This document shows, piece by piece, positions 34,791 through 48,350 of a stretch of DNA of 64,000 nucleotides. This stretch comes from Tenodera sinensis. Lineage: Eukaryota > Arthropoda > Insecta > Mantodea > Mantidae. Under the pieces are notes generated by a model, which did not search any database, was not told where the DNA came from, and was given only the letters and a program-made list of their open reading frames with translations. How positions within the stretch are numbered: position 1 is the first letter of the stretch; each line of letters starts with the position of its first letter. The stretch is taken from NCBI GenBank assembly GCA_030765045.1, contig CM060963.1, forward strand, positions 68,905,117 to 68,969,116, in the 5' to 3' direction. The position numbers and the translations under genes are program-made.

Positions 34791-36394
34791 GAGTGCGTAG
34801 CATCTGTAAATCATGGTACTCCAGTTCGCGAGAGGTCTCCGAGTCCTAGGCCCCTCAGGATACCTAAGAGAAAGAAGAGTTGGAGTACGAGCCAGCACCG
34901 GTAACTTCAAATGTGCCCTCTGCTATCATCTCTTCTGTGGTTCGACCATCATTCGTACCCTGTCACTCTAAAGAAAGTGTTAGATCACATAAAGCAGAAC
35001 GTTATCTTTGCGCCAATCATGTCATGCGATGTAGAGAGCTTCATAATTCAGATTATGTTTGAAAAGAATGGAAGATGGTTTTCGTTTAAAAACTTTAAAA
35101 TGTATATTGTGATTCACTGCAATAAAGAATATGCACAGACATAATGCATAGGATAGCCACAGGCAATTATCCCTCCAGTTCTTATGCGCATTGTTAAAAT
35201 AATTCCTATTTTATGCATGTGTATATTCATATAATTAGCCTAGGTTGTATGCTTCAGGTTCGCGGCTCCAAGCGACTCAGTCCTACCCATTTATGTTTAC
35301 GAGGCACAGGTAGTATGTAAGCCAGGCCTGGGTGACGCGCGATTCTTTGAGCGACTTTCATTTTTTCCCCTGCTAAACATACAGTTATCGGTCAAGGTCT
35401 TGAACAATCTGCGCTCTCTGTGTGCCAGTTGCCCAGCCCTGATATAAGTCCTGTGGTAATTTGGTAGGCTTTGGTCACGGTTGTATGTGGTCGGGATTTC
35501 AGTATCTCATGTAGGGTAGGTCATGTCCGGTTGCTAAACCGGTGTGTTACTTCCCTGCCCTATCTCCTCTGCTGTCAACAAATATGAAGTGCAAACGAAC
35601 ACAGTGAAGTAGCTCTCAGCGTAACGTCATTTACAACCCTCAACGAAGCCTAGCTATGAGTAATATGATATTCAAGTATTTTAGGGGGTTTCGTGGTTTC
35701 CCTCAGTCACGCTTGTAAATATCGGTTTGGATAACGTTAAAAATGGATGTATGTATGTTAATCACAAATGCTATTATAACTTTCATCCCATTCACAGTTA
35801 ATGAAAGCAAGTTGATTGGAATGCACCCTAATGCCACCTATTCGTCACAGAAGCAAAGCTAAAGTTGTTTAGCAGTTGTTTAGCATGTGACGAAGCAAGA
35901 TAGTATGGTGTGGTACAGGGACGAGACCTAGAAGCCAGCTGTCCTCTGCACACCGATCCTAAGAAATCCTTCGCGATGTGACCATGTATCTACTTAAAGT
36001 GACGTAAAATAAATACGCAGAACAAATACTAATTTCATTAATCTAAAAGTATTACTTAGTAATAACAGCAGATGTTATGCAAATGAGATGGCCAGGAGAT
36101 AGATAAAAATTACAGTAACAATAGATGGAGGTAGTTCTTCCAGGAAGCGAGGACAGACGGGAAAATAATACTAAGAATTAAAGAACTTGTACCTTCAAGC
36201 AGACCTTATGCACGTGATCGAAACTTAATCCGTTGTCAAAAGGTTTATCTTCAGATGTTTTCTTTGAAACTGAACTTGGAGACGAAATGTTATATTGAAA
36301 TATCTGGAAGGGGGAATCAATGCAAAGCACACTGAGCTTTATGTTTATGTGTTCCAAAGGGCTAAAGCTACCTGTTACTCTAAATAATTTTAAT
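34791..36394. other. Intergenic, nothing recognised
   Basis: The 35240-35720 stretch is GC-richer and may be an unidentified repeat. No motif. Confidence 0.4.
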
Positions 36395-36655
36395 GTATAT
36401 ATGCTGCATTCTAAATATAGATCTTGTTAAACAAACACATAATTTATGTGAGATATTTTCTGTGCAGTGTACCATTTCCGAGATACTTCTTACTTGTTTG
36501 AATTGTCTATACTTACACTTTTCCAAATGTGAAGCCCTTATTCGTCTTTTGATGTGCAGGACATGGACAGAGAATGTAATGTCTCCTGCATTGCATAGCA
36601 ACCAGGTCTTAAAACTTTGGACTATCGCATAACGCTCATGTATTCTCCTAATCTC
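36395..36655 (-). mobile_element. High-copy repeat family, older-type fragment (E)
   Basis: In reverse orientation it carries TAGATCTTGTTAAACA, CATAATTTATGTGAGA, ACCATTTCCGAGATA and TACTTACACTTTTCCAAATG, ending with GGACTATCGCATAACGC. The TACTTACA segment matches the older members at 20545-21240 and 56149-56420 rather than the young copies. Confidence 0.6.
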
Positions 36656-36681
36656 ATTGTATCTAAAACTAAGCATGATAT

Positions 36682-37045
36682 CATCGTCATCATCACCATC
36701 ATCTACTTTCATAGTTTAGATCATTACTGATGTGTTCCGGCTCCAGAATATAGTTGCTCACTCCATCTTTTAGTTGGACGTCCTCGACTTCTATGACCTT
36801 CTGAGTTATTATTTAGGATCATACAAGCCAGCCACTCTTCATTCTGCTGACGTGTTTGAACCATTTATTTCTATATTCTTCTATTTTTGTTACTATGCTA
36901 TTTGTATTTCTTTGTGGATATCTTCAGTTTATCTACGACAGTATATCCTATCACATGTCAAAAAATGTAATTTCTGCTGCTTCCAATTTCCTTAGCGTGC
37001 TTTTATTCAGAGTACAACATTCGGAGCCATACATAAAAAAGGTAT
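36682..37045 (-). pseudogene. LINE ORF2 C-terminal fragment with GAT-rich tail
   Basis: On the minus strand MYGSECCTLNKSTLRKLEAAE is read from about 37032, and later pieces fit the family's 'NKWFKHV-RM' and 'GRPTKRW' ends. The region closes with a GATGATGGTGATGATGACGATGAT-type tail at about 36709-36682. Frames are broken. It abuts copy E. Confidence 0.65.
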
Positions 37046-38459
37046 AGCTAAAACTTTATACAATCTGAGGAGAGTTTCTCATCTAGTTTTCTTTTCTAGT
37101 GTATTTTTTTCTTTCTTTTTTCTTTTTGCACCACAAATACTGGGAGACATATTCAATTAAAGTAGCAAGTAATAAGACAATTTCTAGAGAGCAATTTTTC
37201 TTCGTTCAACATGCAGCATATAAAAGAATAAGTACTCCTACTTTTAAGAGTAGAGAAAGTCAATGTAAATACAAGCCGATTTTTAGAAAGAAACGTCCAC
37301 GTGTGTGTCTGAAGAGCAAATACTTAATGAAAAGCTGGTTAAATATGAAACTTGTAGTATGATATTTACGAGAGCTCGCAACGGGTCTCTCTTTCTTCTC
37401 TTTTGGAACGTAGGAGAAAATTGAGAGGGGGAATGTATGTCAGAGATGCCCAACCATGTCTATTAGGTGCTCACGACCTCACCTTTTCACTCTACCTCAC
37501 CTCCTTTCTTTTTGTGCATGAACAATTTCCCCTTCTCTCACTTAGGTAACCAAGTTTTAAGGAGATTTGTTTTCGAGTCCCATGAATGCGTCACAGCTCG
37601 GTGAAAGTGTTTGGAGACAAATTCGCTCTCACTTCTTTCGCATAAGATTGGACATCACTGGAATTTAATATTGTGAAACATGACATAGGCAACTTTCATA
37701 CTCCTTTCGAATTAAATTCAGCATCCACTATGTTGCTGCACTCTTGCGCGTGACAGCCTTGCAATCCCATTGGCTGACCGATATTTAAGATTTGAGAGGA
37801 GCATATACTTTCAAGCCACAGCGTCACCGAAAATGCTCTCAAATGCCCACTACTAAACATCGTGAATAAACAGTGACACTGGATTTCTATGATGGAATGT
37901 GGAAGTGTAGTTTCCTCTTGGCCCTTTTCATTTCATTAGCCCACGTGTTGCATTTATATGATTCTTGTTAATAGGCGAGTTTTAATTCTGATGTACTTGT
38001 GGGAGTAACAGGAAAAACTAAAATGTATTCTGTGAATATATCAAGGTAGAGCCAATGACCATGGAAATGGCAAGCTCAGAACAATAGCAGGAAAACAAAG
38101 GCTCTGTGTTCAAATGGAACGAGCTCCATACATTTGCCTGAACAAGGTTTAAAGAAACCGCAGGTACCTTACCAAGAAAAGATTTACATCAATCGCTGTA
38201 CCACAAGACATTCTACGCCGCAATGCACAATTTATGTTGTAATACAAGCATTAAGTGTAATGTATCCCTTAAAGCATGCTTTATTTGTTTTACCAATGGT
38301 GACAATGTGGCATCCTATCCTCAACTGTGAGTTATACAAGTTTTCTGTGCTTTTTGTTAGACAGAAGAACCATACTCTTCGATAGCTGTTAGATCAACTA
38401 TTGCACCACGGGCTTTATCGTGGTTTATCTGGGTAGGTAGGCGTATGCGGAGGTGGTTC
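37046..38459. other. Intergenic, nothing recognised
   Basis: A T-rich run lies at about 37090-37130. No coding motif. Confidence 0.5.
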
Positions 38460-38880
38460 CCCTTTTATTACGGATATCATCTTCATTATCATCTCAATCA
38501 TCACTACCAGCATCTCAACCGTATCATCCTGAAGGTTTAAGCCTCGAAAGGCTTGCTCCGGTCTTCGGCATTTAAACGTTTGTTGAGTCCAACTTCTCTT
38601 TGGTCTGCCAAAGTTTGTTTCGCCGGCTGGTTAGTAATCTAATAGCAGTTTTGGGATGCTTTATTCTTCCATTCTTTCCACATGTCTTTCTCTGTTAATT
38701 TACAACTGCATAATTCCTTTCTTATGCCACCATTCCTCCTTTCGTCTAACAAAGTGCAGCCTGTTATATTCCTCATTTCTGCGGCCTCTATTTTTCTCTC
38801 TTCACTGTTTCTTAATGTCCAAATTCTGAGCCATATAGCAATATCGGTGCATAATATTTAGCTCTCTTCCTAATTTGTTT
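38460..38880 (-). pseudogene. LINE ORF2 C-terminal fragment with GAT-type tail
   Basis: The minus strand gives WTLRNSEERKIEAAEMRNIT then GCTLLDERRNGGIRKELC, and later RPKRSWTQQTFKC and RRPEQAFRGLNLQDD. These are the ordered end blocks of the same LINE ORF2 family, followed by a GATGATTGAGATGATAATGAAGATGAT tail on the left. It contains frameshifts and is 5'-truncated. Confidence 0.7.
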
Positions 38881-39951
38881 GGTTTCTTTTTATTGTTTCA
38901 CATATGTAGTTAAATTCACTAATTTTATTTATTCCATCGTCATTTTCATTACATGAAACATAGAATAAATAAATAATTTTAATTATTTAGGCTGCAATCA
39001 TTTTTCCTTCTTAAATAATTTTAGCTGTAATTGTACTGAACCCTTGGAATACAAGAACTTGTTTTGGCTGTAAAGATGTTTAATGAGTACTTTTTAATTA
39101 GTTTATTTAATAGTGTATGACCATTTGTAATTTATCCTCTGAGCCACAAATTAAAACTTGGTCATCTGCTATTAAAACTGCATATAAAACCTATTCATAA
39201 TCTTAAAATGAGTCTCTAAATGTATCTGCCACTCTTCAATGACATTGTCAGCACGTGTCGCAGCTTCGAAAAGTTAGGGACCCCGCTGCGTCGCCTCTGT
39301 TGTCGTTAGCTCAGATCCTTTCCATCCGGGGTATCAACACGCTAATAAGCCAAGCCTTGACTTCAGTACTAAAACTCTTCTCCTTAACCATCCTTTCTCG
39401 CTCTATCTCTCTCTCTCCCTTCCTCCCTCCCTCTCATCAGTAAAGGCACAATTCTTAGTCACCTTACGGTGAGCATGGGGCTGTTCCGTTCAGTGCTGGT
39501 GACTGGCCTCTCGGTCTGGGCGAACACACTCACGGCGTAGCTGACACTCCTACACACGATGCGCACTAGAAATTGTGGCTTTACTGATCATAAACTTGTG
39601 CCATTTCATAGAAGAGCTCGCATCAGTGCTTAATTAGGCAGAACGCCTCCAAAACATTTCGGAATTACAATGTGCTAAAATCTGTTCAATTCATGAAAAT
39701 AACAACAATAATAGTATCATAAAACGAGGGTGATATTGAATATCCTGAGCAACACATTGTTGAAATTTTGAGGAACTTTACACCACATTGCCTTATTTTG
39801 ACTTCTATCAGCTGACAATAGGTATTATTTCCAAAATGGTGGAATCAATGTGTTGTATTGACATCCTACTATCATTAAATTTCTTCCTAAAGAGGAAAAA
39901 TGTGTTGCAGAAATTTATCTCAGAATTCAACCCGCCTATGGATATGTCTGA
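38881..39951. other. Intergenic, nothing recognised
   Basis: A pyrimidine-rich patch lies at about 39385-39440. No motif. Confidence 0.5.
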
Positions 39952-40400
39952 ATGTTCACCAGCAGTGGCAGAAGATGGGTGAAACATTTCAAACATGGCA
40001 ACACAATATGCAAAACGAGCCTCATAACGTCGCCTTCGAACTGCCTCCACGGAACGATACAAGGAAAGACTGATGAACTCATTAGAGAAGAAACGCATAT
40101 CACTGTGGAAGAAATCACTGCAAAGCTTGCAGTAGGAGATGATGCAGTACAAGAAATGACTAAAAGTTTAGGTTATCGAAAAGTTTGTGTCCTTCGGGTC
40201 TCCGTTTATTGACCAAAGACCAAAAACTTCAGAGATTAACTATCACCCAAAGTATTATTTAGAGATTTCATAATTAAAGTAAAGATTTTTTACGAGTATT
40301 ATGACACCTCGTTCCAACATTACGAACCTGAAACAAAACACTAGTGTGGGATGGACGGAGTTCTGTCGTAGCAGTATATTCAAAGCTGCAGAACGATAAG
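39952..40400 (+). pseudogene. Mariner/SETMAR-like transposase relic (N-terminal HTH)
   Basis: The frame 39952-40212 includes RRWVKHFKHGNT, TDELIREETHITVEEITAKL and VQEMTKSLGYRKVC, the ordered segments of the paired helix-turn-helix DNA-binding region of mariner transposases. After a one-base frameshift, LRLLTKDQKLQRLTITQ continues the match. Near 40306 YDTSFQHYEPETK resembles the segment after the first catalytic Asp. The catalytic core is incomplete and no inverted repeats were found. Confidence 0.68.
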
Positions 40401-40542
40401 CTAAATGTGTGCACATAAATAGACAGCATGTTGAAAAGTAAGAGAGGGTCTGTATATTAAGATGGCGTAAGCAATTTGTCCAAAAAAGAAAAAAAATATT
40501 TTTAAACATTCTCGCCCAAGGCCTTCAGTATCAGCCTTGTAG

Positions 40543-40614
40543 TAACAATAACAATAATAACAATAATAATAACAATAATAATAATAACAATAATAATAAT
40601 AACAATAGTAATAA
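40543..40614. repeat. (AAT)n/(AAC)n microsatellite
   Basis: About 70 bases of mixed AAT and AAC triplets. Confidence 0.95.
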
Positions 40615-41767
40615 ATTATATAAACTCTAAAATACTCAAGTTTTCGAAACATTATAAATAACAAAATATTCAAAAAATCTGCATTTGAGATCTATTTCTC
40701 TGCTTCGTGCAATTAGGCGGACAGCCTTTTTCCGCCCAAGCCATGCCAAGTGAAATGTCTATCCTCTGTTTGCAATTCATACTCTTCTTTTTCGAAATTG
40801 TAGCTCTTCTTCAAAAAAGTCCATAATCAAAGTATAGTTTGATTTTTTACTTCTATATTATACTTAATGCCTTCATTTTGGAATAGCTTACTGTCGAAAT
40901 AATACCTAAGGGTCTTTAACAATAATATATCCATAATCTATATGCGGTAAAGATATGTACCTACATTTTCTTAAATAAAATTATTCATCCACAGTGTGTT
41001 TCGCATACATTTAATTATTACTTATCTGAGATGTCATTATTAATCTTAAATAAATTGAACTATTTCCCATTGCGGAAACTAAAGTACATGGCAATATAGC
41101 AATAGTGATAGTGGTGTGTTTTAGGGTTCAAAACTACCTTGATCATTAGCGTCTTGGAAAAAACCACAAGAAAAAATAGTATACATGAAAGCTTCGTTGA
41201 TCCAGAGCAAAGAACTTGTTAAACTTGCTGGAATGATATTGAGATTTTATCTTTAGTATGCTTCCCTACACAGGTCCATCAAAATCATCTACACAGATTG
41301 GTTAGGTATTTTTCTTCACACTGCATTCCATGTGTGGACTGATTTTGGCACACATTTCTTGTTAACTATTCATAATGCAGCTACCATAAATCAAAATTGT
41401 CAAGTTAAGCTACCATAGCAACACGATGGAAGTATGTTGCCAAAAATTCATGGTCCTGATCTCGACAATAACCTCCGGTGCTCTTTCGTCTGGTTTATCA
41501 CTTAATATTCTTTTTACAAAACAGCACCTGTATAACGGGTGTGAACGATTGTATGTAGTAGGACATAAAACTGCTAGATTTTGGGTGTGTGAAGCTGAAA
41601 ATGGAGCAAGAGCAATAACATTAAAAAGAATATAGAGAATGATGACAGACTAAAAGAGTATATTAGAGTCCAGAATGTGAAAAACATTAAATAAGTCGAA
41701 TGCAACAAGGTTTAATGAAAGGAAAAGCAGCCTACTCTTGAAACATTAATATGTATGCATTTAAATA
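40615..41767. other. Intergenic, nothing recognised
   Basis: No supported feature. Confidence 0.5.
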
Positions 41768-43018
41768 CAGTAGAGTCCCTCCAAACCGAAAATCCACCTA
41801 ATTCAAACAGGGCTAGCAAAAAATATCCACTTTTTTTTTTTTTTTTTAAATTTTAAAACAGGAAGAAAAAAAGATTGACTAGCATTTCCAAGTAAAAGCG
41901 TAAATTTATTAGCATAAAATACACGAAATAAATGCTAGAGGAGTAAACAGCAAATCTATCGTCCATGTTATTCGCAAAAACTAAAATATGGAAGGCATGG
42001 ACCTACTAACAATGTGCATAACAAAGTTTAGTGCAATTTTTTTACGTTAACAAGAAAACAAAACGGGAAGGCAAATCAACGCTTAAGAAGTGAGAACAGC
42101 GATCTTTTGACGCAAAGCACTGCAACGATTTGAAGAGGCAACTTCCATTCCCACCATGCTACTCGCTACATTACAGTAATTAGTTTTCGAGCCACAGAAT
42201 GTAGCTGTAATAGTTATTTATGGCACAAGGGTTAAAAGGAAGATTTTATTTTTTAGACAGTTGATAGTAAAAGCCAGACTTTTAGCAGTTCACGACAGTG
42301 TTAAAAGCACAAAATTCTTCCATTCAGTGCTCAAAGGCCTTTAACACTCCGATAATGCCAACTCTGGTTTCTTACAGAATGTGACTCTGGCCTCATTCAA
42401 GTAGGCCACGAATCTCAGTTATCAATGTTTATATTAAATGGCAAGTCATTTGAATATGAATATGGGCTGTGCTGAACCTATTGAAGTTTCACAAGCAGCT
42501 AAAAGACTGAGATTAGAATTGCTACCCAAAAAATCAACAAAACAAATACGACATTGCATACAACAGATTCTGGACTGGTGCAAGATAAAAAACATTTTTT
42601 CCACTCCCTTCTTTGTGTGGAATGTTGTGGTTTTCTAAGAGTCATCGTGATGTTAACAGTAATGCCAAGAAAGGCAACAACTGAACAGCGCAGCCCAATG
42701 ACTATCGCGACAATGAGAAAGATAAAACAATACCATATATTTATATATAATCTATAGTATATCTATAAATATTCCGGACTGTTTAAAATAGTGTATGATG
42801 CACGGGTTGAAAGGATTTTATTTTGTTCATACGTTTCCTCAACTGAGCCTGCGGTCTCGTTTCGGAGTCACACCTACTCACAAAATAAATAACAGTATAT
42901 TGTACTAATTTCCTACTTTCAATAATTTTAACACTTAACACATAAATGCTTAAGATCAATATGTTTCGTATTTGACGAAAATCCACCTAATCCGAATTTT
43001 TGCTAATCCGAACACTAG
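41768..43018. mobile_element. Pogo/Tigger-like remnant, limits uncertain
   Basis: The left end, after a TA, is CAGTAGAGTCCCTCCAAACC, the typical pogo/Tigger terminal form, followed by CGAAAATCCACCTAATTC. At 42978-43014 CGAAAATCCACCTAATCCG and TTGCTAATCCGAAC recur. These two blocks lie in the same orientation, which a simple TIR pair would not do, so the right boundary or an internal rearrangement is unresolved. The open frame at 42438-42638 (LLPKKSTKQIRHCIQQILDW) was not identified. Confidence 0.4.
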
Positions 43019-43518
43019 TTATCATTATATAAAATGAAGTTTCCTGGATTCTGTAAACCACGTTTGTGTGAAAATATCTTAAATGCGAACATAATGCCCC
43101 AAAGAATCTGTGTTTTGTTTATTTGGCTTTAAGGAGAAGAAAACATTCTAATACGAAAATTCACCGGACAGTGACAATAACAAGATGGCCATATTGCAGT
43201 AAATTATGGACATTAAAATAAAAAATATGGAAGTTGTGATTTCCAAGGTCAGAGCTAATAAAGAAACTGAGTCGGAAAGGTGTAAGAGGAGGATCTGCAG
43301 TGTAAAATTAGTGGCAAGGTCATGCACAAGGACTTTCAGAGCATGACACACAGTAAAAAACCAGGAAGAACATACATAGGACTAAACATGAGAGGCGATG
43401 CAATTTTAAGAATAACGTGGTGGATAGCTAGATTTAAAGGTGAATAAAGGAGAAGAGCAGAAGAAGGAGCAGGAGCAGAAAGGCGAGAAAGAGAAGAAGG
43501 AAAAGGAGAAAGTGAAGG
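43019..43518. other. Intergenic, purine-rich toward the right
   Basis: No motif. The last 80 bases grade into the GAA tract. Confidence 0.5.
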
Positions 43519-43629
43519 AGAAGAAGAAGAAGAAGAAGAAGAAGAAGAAGAAGAAGAAGAAGAAGAAGAAGAAGAAGAAGAAGAAGAAGAAGAAGAAGAA
43601 GAAGAAGAAGAAGAAGAAGAAGAAGAAGA
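43519..43629. repeat. (GAA)n microsatellite
   Basis: About 110 bases of GAA after a degenerate GAA/GGA-rich approach from 43440. Poly-Lys and poly-Leu frames across it are artefacts. It could be the expanded tail of a LINE, since the LINE fragment at 33650-34165 ends in the same triplet, but no LINE sequence was seen beside it. Confidence 0.97.
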
Positions 43630-44100
43630 GGCAATAGGAGGCTATTCACACACATCTACAGCAGTGGAGTAACAGTTATACCAACCGACCTCAGTAGCCG
43701 AAACGTTGAGGCGTTAAGGCCTCCAAACTGTTCATTTTTGGGCATACAAATCATTCTAGTGTCTTATTTTTCAATCTACTTCAGAAATCGCTATGTTTTA
43801 CCTTCCGTTATACTTACAAAGACAAAAGTGCTAGTCAGATCATAAAAAATGGAACGCTAAGTGCTGCTTTAAATTTCCTAACCTTTGCATGACATCACGA
43901 GAAACCCACTGATATTCGGAAATAGCTTATGCCAAAAATTATATATTGGAAATAAACTGTTTTAAAGAAATCTGCTGACACTGGTTTGGTATTCATCGGA
44001 GTCCCGTTTTTTAGTTACGTTGTTCATACAACACAACAAACACAAACACACACCAAAACAACACAACACATCACAAACACACATTATCTTCTAAATATAT
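43630..44100. other. Intergenic, nothing recognised
   Basis: An ACACAACA-rich patch at about 44028-44085 lies just outside the repeat copy at 44101. Confidence 0.5.
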
Positions 44101-44661
44101 TTTTAATTTATCTACTACGTATAGCAAGTAGGGAAGTATTGTATGCGACCCAAAAATTGGATCTCGGTATTTCACCGGAAATACACGTTTAGAAGCCCTC
44201 AGAATAAAAAAACAGTTTTATTAAGAAAAGGGTCTATGCGTTTGTGTGAGTGTGTGCATGTGTTTATGTGTGTGTGTGTGCATGTGCGTGTTGTATAACT
44301 CAAAAACGAAAAGTCGGTTACTAACCAAGTAACTATTTAAGTTTAGTATCTTTCAAGTATGTGACACGAAGATTTTAAAGAAAATTCCTCCACCCTAAAC
44401 TACCCTTTGGAACATTTTCATTTTCTGAAAAATGGCTAACAATTTTTATTAAAATACTATATGTTTGAGATATTTTTATTGTAAATGAAATGTGTATTAT
44501 AATATATGTATTCCTGTTTACTTTTGATGACTTTTGCATAACTGGTAAACCGTAAGAGACAGACCAAATCTTACTATACAAAAATGTATATTTGTCATGA
44601 AGTAGATTTAGGAATAAGTTTGTTCAAGAGTAAATAAAGTCATGCGAGCGCAACATCAGAC
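44101..44661 (-). mobile_element. High-copy HINE-like repeat, internally deleted copy with both ends (F)
   Basis: On the minus strand it starts GTCTGATGTTGCGCTCGCAT then GACTTTATTTACTC. It loses part of the middle, then resumes with AAATCTTACTATAC (inverse) and TGTATAACTCAAAAACG. It contains a degenerate GT/CA tract, then the terminal block TATCTACTACG, CAAGTAGGGAAGTATTG and GACCCAAAAATTGGA (inverse). CTACT and AGTAG still form the 3' hairpin stem. At about 560 bp it shows that both ends are retained despite internal deletion. Confidence 0.65.
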
Positions 44662-44674
44662 TTTTTTATTTATA

Positions 44675-44747
44675 TGGACTTAAAACATGCATTTCAGCTG
44701 AAATTTTAGTATCAAATTTTTGGGCACATGGTAGAGAAGGTAAAAAC
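44675..44747 (+). mobile_element. High-copy repeat, isolated 3' end fragment
   Basis: ACTTAAAACATGCATTTCAG, AAATTTTTGGG and GGTAGAGAAGGTAAAAA match the 3' terminus in the orientation opposite to the adjoining copy at 44101-44661. Confidence 0.55.
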
Positions 44748-45619
44748 AGAAAAGCATGGAACAATATTATTTTTGTCTTCTGTTTTCCTTGTTAATCGTG
44801 CATATTGATCGTTTGGGATAGAACAATGGATACTCTAAGCTATTTTGAGACTTTTAGTCATTTAGGAACAACAATAGGTTCCCGTTATAACCTACTTATG
44901 TGTAGAAAATTTAAATGTGAAGGGTTCAATCATTTTGACGTGTATAGCGAGAACAAACAGCCAACATTAAACTGAATTCAAATGTAAATGTTGCGTACAG
45001 TGGACAGAAAGAATGATAGATGTGCATTGTGCCGGACCGGCGATGACCCGTTATTAAAATCAGCAGTCCTGTATCATTCACGGCTCTGTTGCAAATCTTC
45101 AAGGTTGAATCATTTTGCAGCGATCGGCATCCCAAGGTGAGGAGGACCCCTGTCGAGAGGAAACCATCCTATATATCAATATAGCAATCTTTCTTCGGGA
45201 GAGTTGCTGCTGCTGCAGTAAAGTTTGTTCAACGTGTTGTCTGTAAAATACGTCCAAAACAAAACATTTGCATAACATGGACTAGTGAAAACGCTTTGCA
45301 TTGCAGAAAGGAAGGTAGAGAGATAAAAAGAAACGTCGCAGTTATGTATCTTTATAAGACAGTAGGGACTGGTATGAAGGAAGACCAACATGAGACTGAT
45401 ATATATCTAAGGTGCATAAACACTATCTTGGTAAAGGGAAATAATTCATTTACAGTCAATAGAATCTTTCATTTAATCATGTAACTTCTGATTCTGTTAG
45501 TAATTACATGCAAGTTGTATTCACCCGGGTGTAACTCTGGTTGTATTACCTTGTTAAGCAGTAAGAACCCGTTGTAAGTGGTGCAATATAAAGCTACAAG
45601 CAAAAATCCTGCCTAATAT
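44748..45619. other. Intergenic, nothing recognised
   Basis: No supported feature. Confidence 0.5.
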
Positions 45620-45707
45620 GTATAGCATATATTTCCGGTGAAATCTCAACCTCGAAGTTTTGGATGGAATACAATACTTCCTCTACTTACTACTAGAGAA
45701 AGTAAAA
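45620..45707 (+). mobile_element. High-copy repeat, 3' end fragment (K)
   Basis: ATATTTCCGGTGAAATCTCA, GGAATACAATACTTCC and CTCTACTTACTACTAGAG followed by AAAGTAAAA match the 3' end of the full-length copies very well, with the hairpin partly intact. The rest of the element is absent. Confidence 0.72.
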
Positions 45708-46461
45708 ATGCATAGTTTCATAATTACTACACATACAACGAAAACATTTTGAATCTCTTCCACACTCACACCCCATAAAAAAAAAAACCACACACACACT
45801 GTCTCGTACTCACTGACACACTAAATCTGTAACTCTCCCCTCTGCTGTTTCCTCGTCTCCTTATATAACGGAGATGACGTTACGCGGACTTTTCGCGAAC
45901 TTCTTCAAACAAGCCGACCACCGGACACTTCTCGAATCATCTGTGAAAAACCCGTTTGATTGTTGTCACGTGTTTGTTCGCGTGAGTAGTGTAGGGAAGT
46001 TTGACCATGAACGTACCTGATAATACGCGCCGCGCTCATTGCTATTAGTTCACGTACAAACACAAACAGTCACGCGAGGCAGCCTGACTTTTAGCGCTGT
46101 TGCTTGCTCGCCGGCCTGGTATGTGTGTAAAGTAGCTTAGCCCCGACCGAAATCTGTATTGTGTTTGAGTACTATAGATATACGTGTTTTCTAAATCTAC
46201 CGCTAAAAGGGAAGTATTTTTATTTGAACATATAGTTATATAATTTTAAGTGTATACCCCACCATGGAAAGCGCACCATGAAAACCACCGACTTTATTTC
46301 TGAAGCATTTGAAAGAGTTAAGCAGTGAGGTAGTACGTCGAGTGTTGCTACACATTTGTTTTGACTTGCCGCTCCTGTGCCTGGTAGCCCTGACAGCTAT
46401 GGTATCGCTACACCTAACCTGTTCTATCGGTGTATAGGTTTTGCTGCCTGCTGATCCTCTA
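45708..46461. other. Intergenic, moderately GC-rich
   Basis: No motif recognised. The minus-strand frame that enters from the AAAT array is open here by chance for about 75 codons and was not identified. Confidence 0.45.
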
Positions 46462-47330
<869 letters not shown>

Positions 47331-48254
47331 CGTTCTTTGAAAATACAATATTGTTAAGTGTTCTTGTTATCTGGTTCAAGTAAAATAATGCATTTCGCCC
47401 CATTTACAAATCCTCAATATAATGTATCAATAGTTAATAGATCACTGAATAATAGAGTGTATTAAAGGTATAAGTGGACAGATTATAACGGCGACTTATT
47501 GATGTTAAGATGAAGCTTAATTTCCTCTGCCATTTTCATGTATAAGCGCATGGTTCCAAAAAGTGCACAACAAAACTGGTCCAATGCTTGATTGTCAATA
47601 TTTCGCTATTCCTTGTTTACTTTGATAATTAATTAGAGAAATAGAGCCTGAAGAGGTAAGTTATTCGTGTGTGTTCCATTTGTTGCTAAAGTGAGTCGTT
47701 TAGTCTTATATCACATTAAGCAATTGAATTCCAGCGTATTATTGGAATAAATTCCTGAATATATTCTTGGCGATTACGCAACTTTGGCATGAGTGTAAAG
47801 CGGAAGGTCAGGAATAATGACTATCTGGAAAGAGAACTACCTCTTCCCTCCTTACTTGCAGTAGCTGACCAACACACAGACACGTGGCGGAACCAGTTTT
47901 CGAGCCCTGACCTATTTAGAACCTTCATTCGTCATAGGTGTGAATGCATTCATGGTAGCGGAAGTCGCTTTAGTATCAAGATACTAAGTTGTTCAGTCCT
48001 ACTCTTTTTACAGACTGTGCACGTAATGTATTCATAGATGCTCAATTATCTCATTTACCTTTCACCATCGATGAACTTGTTATTGGTCTTTCCTTATTTG
48101 TCATATTTGAATCTACCATCACGTGAAATCTGGGTACTCATTATCCCTAGCATGCTGTATCAAGTATTTCATAACCATAATAATAAAAATATTTTGAGTT
48201 GTATGACATGAGCCAGCTAGTTCTTTCTGGATGTATCTTTGGTGTATCTTCATT
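47331..48254. other. Intergenic, nothing recognised
   Basis: No supported feature. Confidence 0.5.
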
Positions 48255-48350
48255 GGTGTAAAATACTTCGGGATGACCTCCCAACATCCAAGTAGTAAAA
48301 AAAGTTCATATGAACATGGGTCTAAGACTCGTTTGTTACCGAGTTATTAA
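48255..48350 (+). mobile_element. Solitary TIR-like end related to the transposon at 48761
   Basis: AAAATACTTCGGGATGACCTCC, AAAAAAAGTTCATATGAACA and TGGGTCTAAGACTCG parallel the left TIR at 48761-48870, including the AAAAAAGTTCATATG core. No second end belongs to it nearby. Confidence 0.55.

Noticed and set aside
43434..43655. Lys-rich or Leu-rich open frames across the GAA tract
   Set aside because: Low-complexity translation of a trinucleotide repeat with no flanking coding signal.
46405..46425. Telomere-like CCTAACC near the AAAT array
   Set aside because: Only about one unit of the insect CCTAA repeat is present, which is expected by chance.
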